Below are positions 6,263 to 14,313 of a stretch of 42,501 nucleotides of DNA, in pieces; position 1 is the stretch's first letter; each line of letters starts with the position of its first letter. Source of the stretch: a virus; the IMG/VR virus record IMGVR_UViG_3300020172_003736, positions 1 through 42,501 of that record. One strand, 5' to 3'. Below the pieces are notes generated by a model that was given only the letters and a program-made list of their open reading frames with translations, did not search any database and was not told the DNA's origin. The position numbers were made by a program, and so were the translations under genes.

Positions 6263-6913
6263 ATGAAAACACTTGGTGAAAAAATCAGATATTTTCGTGA
6301 GAGTAAAAACCTATCTCAATCAGGTTTGGCGCGGCTTTCCGACCTTTCAAATGATTACATGAACAAAATTGAGCTGGATAAGGTTGCAAATGTTGGACTT
6401 CAAAAAATTGAATCAATCGCCACAGCTTTAGGCGTTTCCATTTTAGACTTGATTGACAGCAAGGTTGCTGATAGCCGCTACCACCGCCCTCCGAATGCGA
6501 TTGACGCCCCTGATTATACACCCTTTGACATTCCAGTTGTTGGTCTTGCCAAAGCAGGAAAAGGTGGATTTTTTGGGGATGATGGATTGCCGATTTCTGG
6601 GCAGGCTTCGCGCATGATTCATCGTCCTGATGATGTGAAAGATCAATATGCTTATGCAGTGCAGGTTGACGGCGATTCAATGGAACCATTCATTCGTAAA
6701 GGCCATTTTTTGCTTTGCGAAACAGACAAAGAACCAAAAAATGGTGACTATGTGGTTGTTCACCTTCATGATGGGCAAGTCATGGTCAAAGAATACAAAC
6801 ATGATGGTGTTGCGATTGTGCTAAAATCAATCAATCCATTGCATGACCCAATTGTTTTGGCGCCACAAGATGTGAGAGCCATCCATGTTGTGCATTGGAT
6901 AAAAAGGAATTGA
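6263..6913 (+). CDS. CI-like repressor with S24 (LexA-type) autoprotease domain
   Basis: 216 residues. The N-terminal helix-turn-helix is at 4-62 (IRYFRESKNLSQSGLARLSDLSNDYMNKIE). The C-terminal peptidase S24 domain is at about 88-214: a cleavage site at Ala98-Gly99 (AKAGKGG), catalytic Ser139 in VDGDSMEP and Lys176 in VMVKEYK. Such repressors hold the lysogenic state and cleave themselves when RecA filaments form, so this prophage should be SOS-inducible. It heads a rightward operon with the two following genes (1 bp gap, then a 4-bp overlap) and faces the Cro-like gene across a 103-bp control region. Confidence 0.92.
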   Translation: MKTLGEKIRYFRESKNLSQSGLARLSDLSNDYMNKIELDKVANVGLQKIESIATALGVSILDLIDSKVADSRYHRPPNAIDAPDYTPFDIPVVGLAKAGKGGFFGDDGLPISGQASRMIHRPDDVKDQYAYAVQVDGDSMEPFIRKGHFLLCETDKEPKNGDYVVVHLHDGQVMVKEYKHDGVAIVLKSINPLHDPIVLAPQDVRAIHVVHWIKRN

Positions 6914-6914
6914 A

Positions 6915-7880
6915 ATGACACAAAAATATTGCCAATCATGCGGCGTGCAGATTGATTTGAATGCTGCATTTTGTTCAAAGTGTGGCACTTCTCAAACTCA
7001 AGTTGCCAAACCACGAAATGCAAACGACAAAAAAGTTGGTCGAATTCTTATTGGAATTTTTATTGCATCAATTGTATTTGTGGTTTTCTTCAATCCATCA
7101 AGAAAAGAGCAAAAAAATAATCCTAGCACCGAAAACGATGGACGTTTTAGAAATCAATCACAATCAAATAGATACAATCTCACCGCAATTGAAGCTCATG
7201 CGATTTCAACTTTATTCAGTGATGATGTTAGATCATTTGTAAATGGCGAAGACAGTGTTTTTGGCAATGATTTGGTCAGAATAAAATCGATTGTTTTATC
7301 AAAAGAATTTGAAGATAACGAAGTTGCTGCTCTTGAAAAATACAAGGGTAAAACGTTTTTGGTAAGTGCTAACATCACAAGCATCGAAAGCGATTTAACA
7401 GGAGACCCATCCCTACACTTGAATGGCTCAGGATATTTTAATGACCCAATTGCTCAATTTACAAAAGAGCAAATTGTAAAAATTTCAAAATTAAAAAAAG
7501 GCCAAAAAATTGATTTGGTCTGCAATCTCTCAACCGAGATTATTGGTAGCGTTATTTTGGATGAATGCTTTTTTTTAGAAGAATACGCTGAAAAAAATCA
7601 AAACAAGATGACTGAAAACATTACAAAAATTTTGAGTGTAAACAAAAAACCTGAAAAGGTTGAGGGCATGCTTCTTGTTTCGTCCATAGCAATTGCAAGG
7701 TTGTTTTCTTCAAACAATAATTGTGATATTCAAAATGATGATTGCAAAAAAGCATTCACAAATTTTTTAGCTGATTTTCAAAATTCAAAAACGAATATAG
7801 ACCCCAAGCCTCACATTATTTCTGTTCAAAGCGATCTTTCCGCAAAAGGGATTGATCTGAGCATGCTTGAATTAAAATGA
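6915..7880 (+). CDS. Zinc-ribbon membrane protein with OB-fold (tRNA_anti-like) domain
   Basis: 321 residues. An N-terminal zinc ribbon (Cys6, Cys9, Cys20, Cys23) is followed by one transmembrane helix at about 42-59 (GRILIGIFIASIVFVVFF). The outer part includes a segment at about 128-222 with the tRNA_anti-like/OB pattern: NEVAALEKYKGKTFLVSANI, KKGQKIDLVC and VILDECFF. The last 95 residues are unassigned. The gene follows the repressor after 1 bp, so it should be expressed in the lysogen. OB proteins of this kind are found in bacterial membrane proteins of unknown role. A cell-surface or superinfection-related job is possible but is inference. Confidence 0.75.
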   Translation: MTQKYCQSCGVQIDLNAAFCSKCGTSQTQVAKPRNANDKKVGRILIGIFIASIVFVVFFNPSRKEQKNNPSTENDGRFRNQSQSNRYNLTAIEAHAISTLFSDDVRSFVNGEDSVFGNDLVRIKSIVLSKEFEDNEVAALEKYKGKTFLVSANITSIESDLTGDPSLHLNGSGYFNDPIAQFTKEQIVKISKLKKGQKIDLVCNLSTEIIGSVILDECFFLEEYAEKNQNKMTENITKILSVNKKPEKVEGMLLVSSIAIARLFSSNNNCDIQNDDCKKAFTNFLADFQNSKTNIDPKPHIISVQSDLSAKGIDLSMLELK

Positions 7881-8284
7881 AAAAAATCACTCTCACAATT
7901 TTGCTATTCCTTTGCCTGACAGCAAGTGCCGCCGAAAAAGTCTACAAAGAAACATTCGTCGCAACCGTGGTGAGCGTTTACGATGGCGATACTCTCACGG
8001 TAGACATTGACGCCATGCCACCTGTGTTCGGTGATAACATTGGTATCCGCGTTTATGGAATCGACACCCCAGAAATGAAGGGGCCATTCAAGAAAGAGGC
8101 CACAAAAGCCCGCGACCTCGTCCGCTCGCTTTGCAAAATCGGCAGCACAATCGAACTCTCGAACATTCGCCGCGACAAATATTTTCGACTTGATGCCGAT
8201 GTGATTTGTTCCGGCAAAAATGTTGGTGAAGAGCTTTTGAAACGTGGAATGGCCAAACCATATTTTGGCGGCAAAAAAGAATGA
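7877..8284 (+). CDS. Secreted thermonuclease (SNase family)
   Basis: 135 residues with a Sec signal peptide (1-19, KKITLTILLFLCLTASAA) and then a staphylococcal-nuclease fold. The metal and catalytic set is intact: Asp36 and Asp38 in VYDGDTL, Arg58, Asp63 and Glu66 in RVYGIDTPE, and Arg104 in RDKYFR. The family cuts DNA and RNA with calcium. Export would place it in the periplasm or outside. It overlaps the preceding gene by 4 bp and belongs to the repressor operon, so a lysogen should make it. It is about the minimal length of the family. It could degrade incoming DNA or scavenge nucleotides. Confidence 0.9.
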   Translation: MKKITLTILLFLCLTASAAEKVYKETFVATVVSVYDGDTLTVDIDAMPPVFGDNIGIRVYGIDTPEMKGPFKKEATKARDLVRSLCKIGSTIELSNIRRDKYFRLDADVICSGKNVGEELLKRGMAKPYFGGKKE

Positions 8285-8313
8285 GCAGCTCGTGACTTTT
8301 TGTATTACAAATT

Positions 8314-8332
8314 TTCTACCATTCTTCTACCA
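8314..8332. other. Left arm-type sites of attP (two TTCTACCA)
   Basis: TTCTACCA occurs at 8314-8321 and again at 8325-8332, start to start 11 bp, in the same orientation. The same pair with the same 11-bp step lies on the other side of the tRNA core. Paired arm sites on both sides of a core are the usual architecture for lambda-type integrases. Binding by this integrase is inferred. Confidence 0.65.
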
Positions 8333-8386
8333 AACAGATTCAAAAAAGACATTTTACGCCCTTTTGTTCCATTTAAGTCTTTTTGT

Positions 8387-8416
8387 TTGACGTGAAACAA
8401 GTTTTTGATTTATAAG
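8387..8416 (+). promoter_or_regulatory. Probable integrase promoter
   Basis: TTGACG at 8387-8392, an 18-base spacer and TATAAG at 8411-8416 (five of six in each box). It points at the integrase about 170 bases on, with transcription passing through the att core. The interval 8285-8589 has no gene: it contains this promoter, the att core and the arm sites. Confidence 0.55.
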
Positions 8417-8471
8417 AACAAACGGTAAATATCTGCAAACATTGAGTTTGTTGAAAATGCCCTGTTATTGA

Positions 8472-8516
<45 letters not shown>

Positions 8517-8533
8517 ATTAAACAAAGGGTTTG

Positions 8534-8574
8534 CGGTAGAAAGCCCTAAAAAGCTTTCTACCAACCTTCTACCA
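8534..8574. other. Right arm-type sites of attP
   Basis: TTCTACCA at 8556-8563 and 8567-8574 (11-bp step), preceded by an inverted near-copy CGGTAGAA at 8534-8541. The 10-bp inverted repeat GGTAGAAAGC (8535-8544) and GCTTTCTACC (8553-8562) is perfect. The sites end 15 bases before the integrase ATG, so integrase binding could also repress its own gene. Confidence 0.65.
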
Positions 8575-8589
8575 CGAAAAATCAAAACC

Positions 8590-9591
8590 ATGGCCTTTCT
8601 TGCAAAGAAAAAAAACATTTTTTACATTTGCGAGAAATTCAAAGCTAATGGCTCATGGTCAACCAAATGGGTCAAGATTGGCAACATTGCACCGACACAG
8701 GCCAAGGCTGTTCTTCTACGCTACCACAGCGATCAAACCTACCTCAAGCTAGACATGGGCGCCCCTTCGACTTTGACCGTCTCTGAATTGATTTTGGAGT
8801 TCACAGCATGGCAAAAGACCAACACCCGCAAAAAGCCAAAGACAATTCGGGATGAGTTTAACTTTTTGCAACAGGTTGAAAAGCGGTTTGGTGGCGTGCG
8901 AATCGGCAAGTTTGACCATGATGCCTTTACGGCTTGGACAATCGAAAAAGGTTATGAGCCTCAAACGGTGATTCATTACGCTCGCGCCACGCGGCTCATG
9001 TTCAAGTTTGCCATGCTCAAACGGTATCTCAATTTCAACCCAGCGGACAAAATCACACGGCCAAAATTGATTCGTAAACCGCCCAAATTTGCACAGCACG
9101 AAGATGTGATGAAAGTTTTTGAGGCCATGGATATCTATGAGCGTGCCCCGTTCATGTGCATGTACTACGCCGGACTGCGCCCGTCAGAAGCGTTTCGGCT
9201 CAAGGTCAAAAACATCAATCTCAAAACCAATTCAATTGATCTGTATCCCGACCAAACAAAGACCGCTGAAAGTGGGATTCTGCCCATGCACTCCGAACTT
9301 GTGCCACTCTTTAAAAAATTGATTGCCGAAAAATCTAAAGATGATTTTTTGTTTGTGGGCAAGAATGGACACGTTGTTGACTTGTCAAGGCGCTGGCTCA
9401 AGGCGTGTAAAGAGGCTCGGGTTAAACTTACACAATACCAATTACGGCACACGTTTGCAACGCGGCTGCTTGAAAAAACTGGTGACATTCGTGTTGTGCA
9501 ACAGCTTATGCGCCACAAGTCTATTCAAATGACAACTCGCTATGCTACTGCTCTTGATTCAAGGTTGCGTGATGCAATTGACAATTTTTAA
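8590..9591 (+). CDS. int: Tyrosine recombinase integrase
   Basis: 333 residues from the ATG at 8590. The N-terminal arm-binding and SAM-like domains cover about 1-160. The catalytic domain shows Arg197 (YAGLRPSEAF), Lys224 (QTKTAESG), QLRHTFAT with Arg286, His309 (MRHKS) and the nucleophile Tyr318 (TTRYAT). The first position of the usual H-x-x-R box is Tyr283, a tolerated change. The open frame continues upstream to 8473 but that part translates the tRNA core and arm sites, so it is not used. It catalyses integration and excision at the tRNA-Pro site. No ribosome site is obvious before the ATG. Confidence 0.92.
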   Translation: MAFLAKKKNIFYICEKFKANGSWSTKWVKIGNIAPTQAKAVLLRYHSDQTYLKLDMGAPSTLTVSELILEFTAWQKTNTRKKPKTIRDEFNFLQQVEKRFGGVRIGKFDHDAFTAWTIEKGYEPQTVIHYARATRLMFKFAMLKRYLNFNPADKITRPKLIRKPPKFAQHEDVMKVFEAMDIYERAPFMCMYYAGLRPSEAFRLKVKNINLKTNSIDLYPDQTKTAESGILPMHSELVPLFKKLIAEKSKDDFLFVGKNGHVVDLSRRWLKACKEARVKLTQYQLRHTFATRLLEKTGDIRVVQQLMRHKSIQMTTRYATALDSRLRDAIDNF

Positions 9592-9610
9592 AAACCAAAT
9601 GGAGAATAAT

Positions 9611-9787
9611 ATGAAAATGATAGAAATAGTTGATGAGTCTAATACAAAGCATTGGGTAAATACAGATCAAATAAAATACATTCAAGATTTTGGTAGCAGA
9701 CAATTCATCATCTTTTTTGAAAAGGATCTTAAAATTGTTGTCAGCGACAAAACTGGCTTCACAGTTATTCAGATGATGCAACAGTGA
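9611..9787 (+). CDS. Small FlbD-like hypothetical protein
   Basis: 58 residues, MKMIEIVDESNTKHWVNTDQ..., alternating strands and a C-terminal helix. The order resembles FlbD-like or other small beta-rich modules (a short strand, NTDQIKYI, a strand pair FIIFFEK/LKIVVSD, then a helix). The resemblance is topological only. The ATG at 9611 has GGAGA five bases upstream. It is the last rightward gene, directly after the integrase and before a terminator-like stem-loop. Confidence 0.6.
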   Translation: MKMIEIVDESNTKHWVNTDQIKYIQDFGSRQFIIFFEKDLKIVVSDKTGFTVIQMMQQ

Positions 9788-9823
9788 ACCTGAATATTAA
9801 GGGTTTGTTTTAGAAAAAATAAG

Positions 9824-9893
9824 AGACGGCAAAAAGCTAGGATGAAAGGGGTTCACCACACCGCCGGGGGCGGACGTTCACTTTTTGCCGTCT
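9824..9893. terminator. Long inverted repeat between converging transcripts
   Basis: A perfect 13-bp inverted repeat (AGACGGCAAAAAG 9824-9836, CTTTTTGCCGTCT 9881-9893) encloses a 44-base loop that carries a second GC-rich hairpin (CCGCC-GGG-GGCGG). Plus-strand sequence after it is T-rich (TTTAGATTTTTT), and so is the minus-strand side (CTTATTTTTT). It separates the integrase unit from the lysis end of the late operon, and fits a bidirectional terminator. A structured RNA is an alternative because the loop is unusually long. Confidence 0.7.
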
Positions 9894-9951
9894 TTAGATT
9901 TTTTGAATAGCTTTCGCGCCTTCAAAAAAAAATTGATCTGCTGAATGATGT

Positions 9952-10101
9952 TTAGTTTTTTTTTCCGTACAAGGCATTTATGCCATTTTTTACGAGTTCA
10001 AAAACCGAGCTTGATTTGAAAAAATCGAGTGATCCCAAAAGTTCGCTTGTGAAAAATAAAATCGAAACGATTTCCATTTTGTGTGCTGTTAAAAAATCCA
10101 T
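9952..10101 (-). CDS. Small membrane-associated protein, end of the lysis region
   Basis: 49 residues beginning MDFLTAHKMEIVSILFFTSE, with one hydrophobic stretch (about 10-25) and a Lys-rich end. GGAG precedes the ATG at 10101, which follows the amidase stop by one base. Small hydrophobic proteins next to endolysins are often holins or antiholins, but the segment is short and weakly hydrophobic. Function is open. Confidence 0.6.
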   Translation of the reverse strand: MDFLTAHKMEIVSILFFTSELLGSLDFFKSSSVFELVKNGINALYGKKN

Positions 10102-10102
10102 G

Positions 10103-10681
10103 TCATTCTCCTTTTTTGTTGTTGAAAAATTGGTAAATTCCTTGCGATACGCACGTTGCAAACATCACTTGCTGTTTTGCATCTTTCAAAAATTCTGATT
10201 CGGCTGGGTTTGTGATAAATCCACCCTCGATCAAAATCGCGGGCATGTCGGTTTGGTTCAAAACGTACAGTCCGCCAGTTTTTTTAATTCCGCGAATTTT
10301 GTGTGTTGGAAAAAATTGTTTGAACCAAGTCAAAACATATTCAGCCGCTGCCCTGCCTGCGTCACTCGAATAAAAAACCTCGAAACCTTCGGCCTTGTCT
10401 TGCTCTGCTGCGTTGGCGTGAATAGAAACAAACAGGTCACATTTGTTTACATTGGCCATATCGCAACGCGCTTGAAGGTCTTTTGATTTCACTTCGTCAA
10501 GGTGCTGATCAAACGCACGAGTTTGCACAACGCTAAACATAAGCTGTCTCAATTGAGCCGCAACCAAGCTTCCGATGATCAGGTTGAAATCTTCTTCACA
10601 AATACCGTGATCAACTGCCCCCGGGTCTTTGCCGCCATGCCCCGGATCGATGCAAATTCTCTTAATGTCTTCAACGCGCAT
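10103..10681 (-). CDS. N-acetylmuramoyl-L-alanine amidase (endolysin, Amidase_3)
   Basis: 192 residues, a single Amidase_3 domain. Zinc ligands and catalytic residues are visible: ICIDPGHGGKDPGAV (first His), the Glu of EEDFNLI, SIHANA (second His) and ILIEGGFITNPAE (catalytic Glu). It cleaves the amide bond between muramic acid and the stem peptide at host lysis. No signal peptide, so it depends on a holin or similar route. The ATG at 10681 follows AGGGTGG. A GTG at 10702 would add seven residues. The membrane proteins upstream and downstream complete the lysis group. Confidence 0.92.
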   Translation of the reverse strand: MRVEDIKRICIDPGHGGKDPGAVDHGICEEDFNLIIGSLVAAQLRQLMFSVVQTRAFDQHLDEVKSKDLQARCDMANVNKCDLFVSIHANAAEQDKAEGFEVFYSSDAGRAAAEYVLTWFKQFFPTHKIRGIKKTGGLYVLNQTDMPAILIEGGFITNPAESEFLKDAKQQVMFATCVSQGIYQFFNNKKGE

Positions 10682-10698
10682 ACTGACCACCCTTGTTT

Positions 10699-11067
10699 TC
10701 ACTTCTGTAAAATTTCAGCGACAGAAAAACTTACTTTGTTTTTTTTTGAGTAAGTTTTATTCACGCTTAATTCTTGGAGATTTTTTTTTATTTCTTCGAT
10801 GTCGCGTTGCAAAAAATCTTGCTTAACAGAGACAACGTTTACAGTTGTGTCCATTCGATTGACCTTGTCCTCAACTGATTTGAGCTTTTCTTCAAGATGA
10901 TCTTTGGTTTTATTCAGTCGTGTATCCCAATAAAAATAACCGCTCGCCACAAAACTAAAGACGATGCAACAAACGCCAACAATCACCCACCAAAGTTTCA
11001 CAACTTTCATTGGGTTTTCATTTAGAGCTTGATCAAATTGATCTTTGTGTTGTTGTAATGGTCTCAT
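10699..11067 (-). CDS. Membrane-anchored coiled-coil protein (possible spanin or lysis accessory)
   Basis: 122 residues: a short polar start (MRPLQQHKDQFDQAL), one transmembrane helix at about 24-46 (LWWVIVGVCCIVFSFVASGYF), then a coiled coil at about 50-105. The layout of one N-terminal anchor and a long periplasmic helix resembles inner-membrane spanins. No outer-membrane partner with a lipobox was found embedded or adjacent. It overlaps the next gene by 4 bp and precedes the amidase. Confidence 0.6.
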   Translation of the reverse strand: MRPLQQHKDQFDQALNENPMKVVKLWWVIVGVCCIVFSFVASGYFYWDTRLNKTKDHLEEKLKSVEDKVNRMDTTVNVVSVKQDFLQRDIEEIKKNLQELSVNKTYSKKNKVSFSVAEILQK

Positions 11068-11285
11068 TTTTTTGGAACAAAAATTGTTTCTTTACCACCA
11101 ACGTTCAATTTCAATTGGCCTGTTTGCAATTGCTTTTCGATCTCACTTGTAATTGCGCTAGCCGCCTGTTGTTGACCTTCTAAAATCCCATTTGTATAAA
11201 CTGTTTTTGAAAGAAAATTCCAAACGGTAAAAATGTTTGCCGAAAGAGACAACGCTAATAATAAATAAAATATTTTCAACTTCAC
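11064..11285 (-). CDS. Small membrane protein
   Basis: 73 residues with an N-terminal hydrophobic segment (about 4-22, IFYLLLALSLSANIFTVWNF) and a polar C-terminal half ending VGGKETIFVPKK. The segment could be an uncleaved anchor. It overlaps the following coiled-coil gene by 4 bp (ATGA), so both are probably parts of one lysis device. Family unknown. Confidence 0.6.
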   Translation of the reverse strand: MKLKIFYLLLALSLSANIFTVWNFLSKTVYTNGILEGQQQAASAITSEIEKQLQTGQLKLNVGGKETIFVPKK

Positions 11286-11307
11286 TTTTCCCCCTTTAAA
11301 AATAAAA

Positions 11308-11535
11308 TTAAGAAAATTGTTCTAGTATCGACTGCCAACGCTGACAATCAGCGGCCAGTTGCACATTGCTATTTTGAAAAATCGTGATCTGATTTTCGTT
11401 GCTCAAAATCAAGCTTTGCAATTCGCTGATTTTGGTTTCAATCTCAACCTTGGTATAGGTTACATCTTGACTTTCATTGATTGTTGCAACGCCATTTTCA
11501 ACTGATAAAACGTCAAAGTTTTTTTCGTCTTCCAT
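11308..11535 (-). CDS. Hypothetical protein behind the tail fibre
   Basis: 75 residues, MEDEKNFDVLSVENGVATIN..., acidic start and a helical C-terminal half (about 28-70) with coiled-coil spacing. It follows the large fibre gene after 17 bp. Small helical proteins here are often fibre chaperones, but I see no family signature. Confidence 0.6.
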   Translation of the reverse strand: MEDEKNFDVLSVENGVATINESQDVTYTKVEIETKISELQSLILSNENQITIFQNSNVQLAADCQRWQSILEQFS

Positions 11536-11552
11536 AAAAGTACCTTTCTAAA

Positions 11553-14303
11553 TTAAATTAATGCTTTCCCAACTTCTCGCCATGCTGACAAACCACCCTG
11601 TTCGCTGTATTTTAAAGTCAAAGTGTCACCTGAAGTCGCTGTAAAATCTCCCGCACCTGACAAAAGAATAACAGCCGTACCACCGCCGCCAGCCGTGTTG
11701 TGTTTAACAGTCACGTTAGCAGCAAAAACTAAAGTAACCTCTGAGCCGAGCGTAAAATCTGCGGTGTTGATTGCGTTGATTTGTGTTGATCCCGTGACCT
11801 CGAAAGTGTTTCCATCACTGCCCAAAACAAGATCGTTTGCTGAAGCAACGTCAGCACCTTGAGCTTGTAAAACACGTCCATCAAATCGAGAATTGCCAGC
11901 ATCAACAAAAATCGAATATTTATTTGTTAAGCTTACCGATCCCGAGGCTGTAGGCGCGTTTGCAATATATAAACTAGACGAATTATCGACAGTCACAGCA
12001 GAGGCGTCAGTCAGTGTAATTTGTCCAATTGATATTCCGTTTGCGGTGCTGACGCCTGTCATGTTTGTGTTGCCATTGAATGTTATCGTGTGAGATGGAA
12101 TATTTAAAGCAGTGTACAACAGCGACGCGGTTGATGCGGACAAAGCGACATCACCACCAATGTTTGCTGCTGTTGTGTTTGTAAATGTTGCATTTGTCCC
12201 GGCGTTTGGAGCTGAAATTGAAAGCCCTGCCACTTTTGTGATAGTTGACGCGCCTACAAAAGAATACGTCGGCGACGTAATTTTAATGATTGATTGTTGT
12301 CCAAGCGCTCCAGTTGCAAATTGCACAGTACGCGCAAAATTCCAATTTACATCGCTTGCTTCGACGCCAGCCGCTAAAGTTGTGTGTGCACCGCCTGTGA
12401 TGTTTAATGCAGCGGGTGACCCGCTTGTGCCTGCCAATTGATTGACCGTGATTGCGCCATTGTAGCCAACTGAAAATCGTGAAGTTGCGTTGTTGACCAA
12501 AGACAAAAGACTTCCAGCGGTTCTTGTCGTGCCTGTAGTGGCAAAAATAAAGTCTGTTGCAGAAGATGCAGCGGTCAAAGCACTTTTAAACGTAACCGTT
12601 CGAGCGCTTCCAGTTGTATTTGATGCCAAGAAATCAACTACCAATCCGACGTTGGAAGCCATCGAAAAAGATACGTTTCCATTTTCGCTCATGAATGAAT
12701 ACGGTCGTGTGATTGACATATTCGCACCGAATGCAGGCGCGTTTGAAATTGCTAAAGTTGCCGCTGTTGTGATCGTTGATGCACCAACAGCAGAATATTG
12801 TGGTGCCTGAATATAGATAGCTCTTTGTGTAGCAAAATTCCCTGTAGAAAATTGGACAAGACGATTTAAATTGATATCAAAATCTTTTGCTTCGGTCGAC
12901 GCTGTCAAAGTTGTATGCGACCCGCCCTGAAATTTAAAACCGTTTGGTGATCCTGTAGTCGCTGCCGATTGAAAAATATCTAAATTTGCAGCAGGTGAAG
13001 CTGTGCCAAGGCCCAAAAATCCACTCGTGTTATTCCAAAAAAACTTGGCGTTGTTTTGAGATATGACGCCTGCAGCACCTAAGAATGTAACTGATCCCTG
13101 TGTGCCACCACCCAAAATCGGAGCTGTCAAAGTCTTGTTGGACATCGTCAGTGAGTTTGACGTTGTAGCAACAACAGACGTGTCAACAGCCATGTCATCG
13201 GCATTCGCAACCAAGCCAGTTCCTGCGCCGACAGCGAAGTTGAGAGCTGACAGGGTCATGCCGTTGCCAGCTGTGTAATTCGTTGCGCCTGAAAATTGTG
13301 TGAAAGCCAACGCTGTTGTGTCGAGTGTAATTGTTGCGGGTGTTGTTAAAATGTAGCCAGTTGCCGCGTTGCTTATGCCAGCCGCAATAAATGAATATGA
13401 GCCTGTGATCGTTTCAGCAGAGGCGTCAAAGTCGGTTGCGCGGGTTAGCACATAAGATGACCCACCACTGCCAGCGGCTGTTACTGTATAAATTCCGTTT
13501 TCTTGAGCTGTAGTTTGGTTCTTTAAAAGTATTCGTTGTCCAATGCTGGGTGATGCACCGTCAATGCTCAACGCGCCAAAACCGACTTCCGTTAATGTAA
13601 AGCTTGGACTGCCAACATAAGTGCCTGCCACGTTCGCTGTCGACGCATAAGAGCAACTCGTTTTGATCAAAAGGCCAGATGCAATCGCATCGGCATAGGC
13701 TTTGGTAGCGGCGTCAGTTGATGCCGTTGGCGTGGCAAGACTCGTAATTTTAAACGAGTTCATACTCACATCAGCATTCGGCTGCGCCATTTGATTGAGC
13801 TTGCTCGTGCGTACCTGCGTGTCGAAATCTGTGACCGCGGCTGAAGTCAATGTTCCACCACCAGCAGAGTTTGTATGGCTGTGTGTGGCGTTTGTAAAAC
13901 TAGCAATTGTTGGCGTGACGATTGTTGGAGAAGTTGCCTGTACAACGTTGCCCGTGCCTGTCGTTGGCGCGGCTGATATTGCGCTTGCATTGCCCTGAAG
14001 AATGCCGTTTATTGTCGTGCTTAGTGTAATGGCTGGAGTGGTTGTTGAATTTGCAACGCTGCCAGAAAGACCATTTGCAGAAACGATTGAAACATCTGTG
14101 ACTGTTCCAGAACCGCCACCCACACCCGCTGCTTGCACAACGCCATCATTATCAACAAGCAAGCCTTTCATTGTTCCGTCTGCTGTAACGCCAGCAATCG
14201 GCATCAAGGTTTGATTCGAGTTTGATGGATAGGCTTTGCCTGCTGAGTATGCCAATGACGGCAAAATCAAAAACAAGGATAAAAGTTTAACAATTTTTTT
14301 CAT
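11553..14303 (-). CDS. Large tail-fibre-like protein with Sec signal peptide
   Basis: 916 residues, Ser/Thr/Ala/Gly-rich. A clear signal peptide (1-20, cleavage after LAYS) is followed by AGKAYPSNSNQTL, a segment shared with the next gene. GTVTDVSIVSANGLSGSV at 66-83 and TDAATKAYADA near 196 are common in phage tail fibres. Two repeats with GGSHTTLTAS/GGAHTTLAAG, VQF(S/A)TG and VGASTIT lie at about 444-545 and 622-720. The C-terminal end has strand-rich repeats. A fibre with an export signal is odd: fibres normally assemble in the cytoplasm. It may be a fibre fused to a host surface protein start, or a secreted decoy. Confidence 0.8.
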   Translation of the reverse strand: MKKIVKLLSLFLILPSLAYSAGKAYPSNSNQTLMPIAGVTADGTMKGLLVDNDGVVQAAGVGGGSGTVTDVSIVSANGLSGSVANSTTTPAITLSTTINGILQGNASAISAAPTTGTGNVVQATSPTIVTPTIASFTNATHSHTNSAGGGTLTSAAVTDFDTQVRTSKLNQMAQPNADVSMNSFKITSLATPTASTDAATKAYADAIASGLLIKTSCSYASTANVAGTYVGSPSFTLTEVGFGALSIDGASPSIGQRILLKNQTTAQENGIYTVTAAGSGGSSYVLTRATDFDASAETITGSYSFIAAGISNAATGYILTTPATITLDTTALAFTQFSGATNYTAGNGMTLSALNFAVGAGTGLVANADDMAVDTSVVATTSNSLTMSNKTLTAPILGGGTQGSVTFLGAAGVISQNNAKFFWNNTSGFLGLGTASPAANLDIFQSAATTGSPNGFKFQGGSHTTLTASTEAKDFDINLNRLVQFSTGNFATQRAIYIQAPQYSAVGASTITTAATLAISNAPAFGANMSITRPYSFMSENGNVSFSMASNVGLVVDFLASNTTGSARTVTFKSALTAASSATDFIFATTGTTRTAGSLLSLVNNATSRFSVGYNGAITVNQLAGTSGSPAALNITGGAHTTLAAGVEASDVNWNFARTVQFATGALGQQSIIKITSPTYSFVGASTITKVAGLSISAPNAGTNATFTNTTAANIGGDVALSASTASLLYTALNIPSHTITFNGNTNMTGVSTANGISIGQITLTDASAVTVDNSSSLYIANAPTASGSVSLTNKYSIFVDAGNSRFDGRVLQAQGADVASANDLVLGSDGNTFEVTGSTQINAINTADFTLGSEVTLVFAANVTVKHNTAGGGGTAVILLSGAGDFTATSGDTLTLKYSEQGGLSAWREVGKALI

Positions 14304-14313
14304 AAAAATAACC

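Noticed and set aside
11623-14214. Several long plus-strand frames opposite the fibre gene
   Set aside because: They are mirror frames of Ala/Thr/Val-rich coding DNA and have no domains or ribosome sites.
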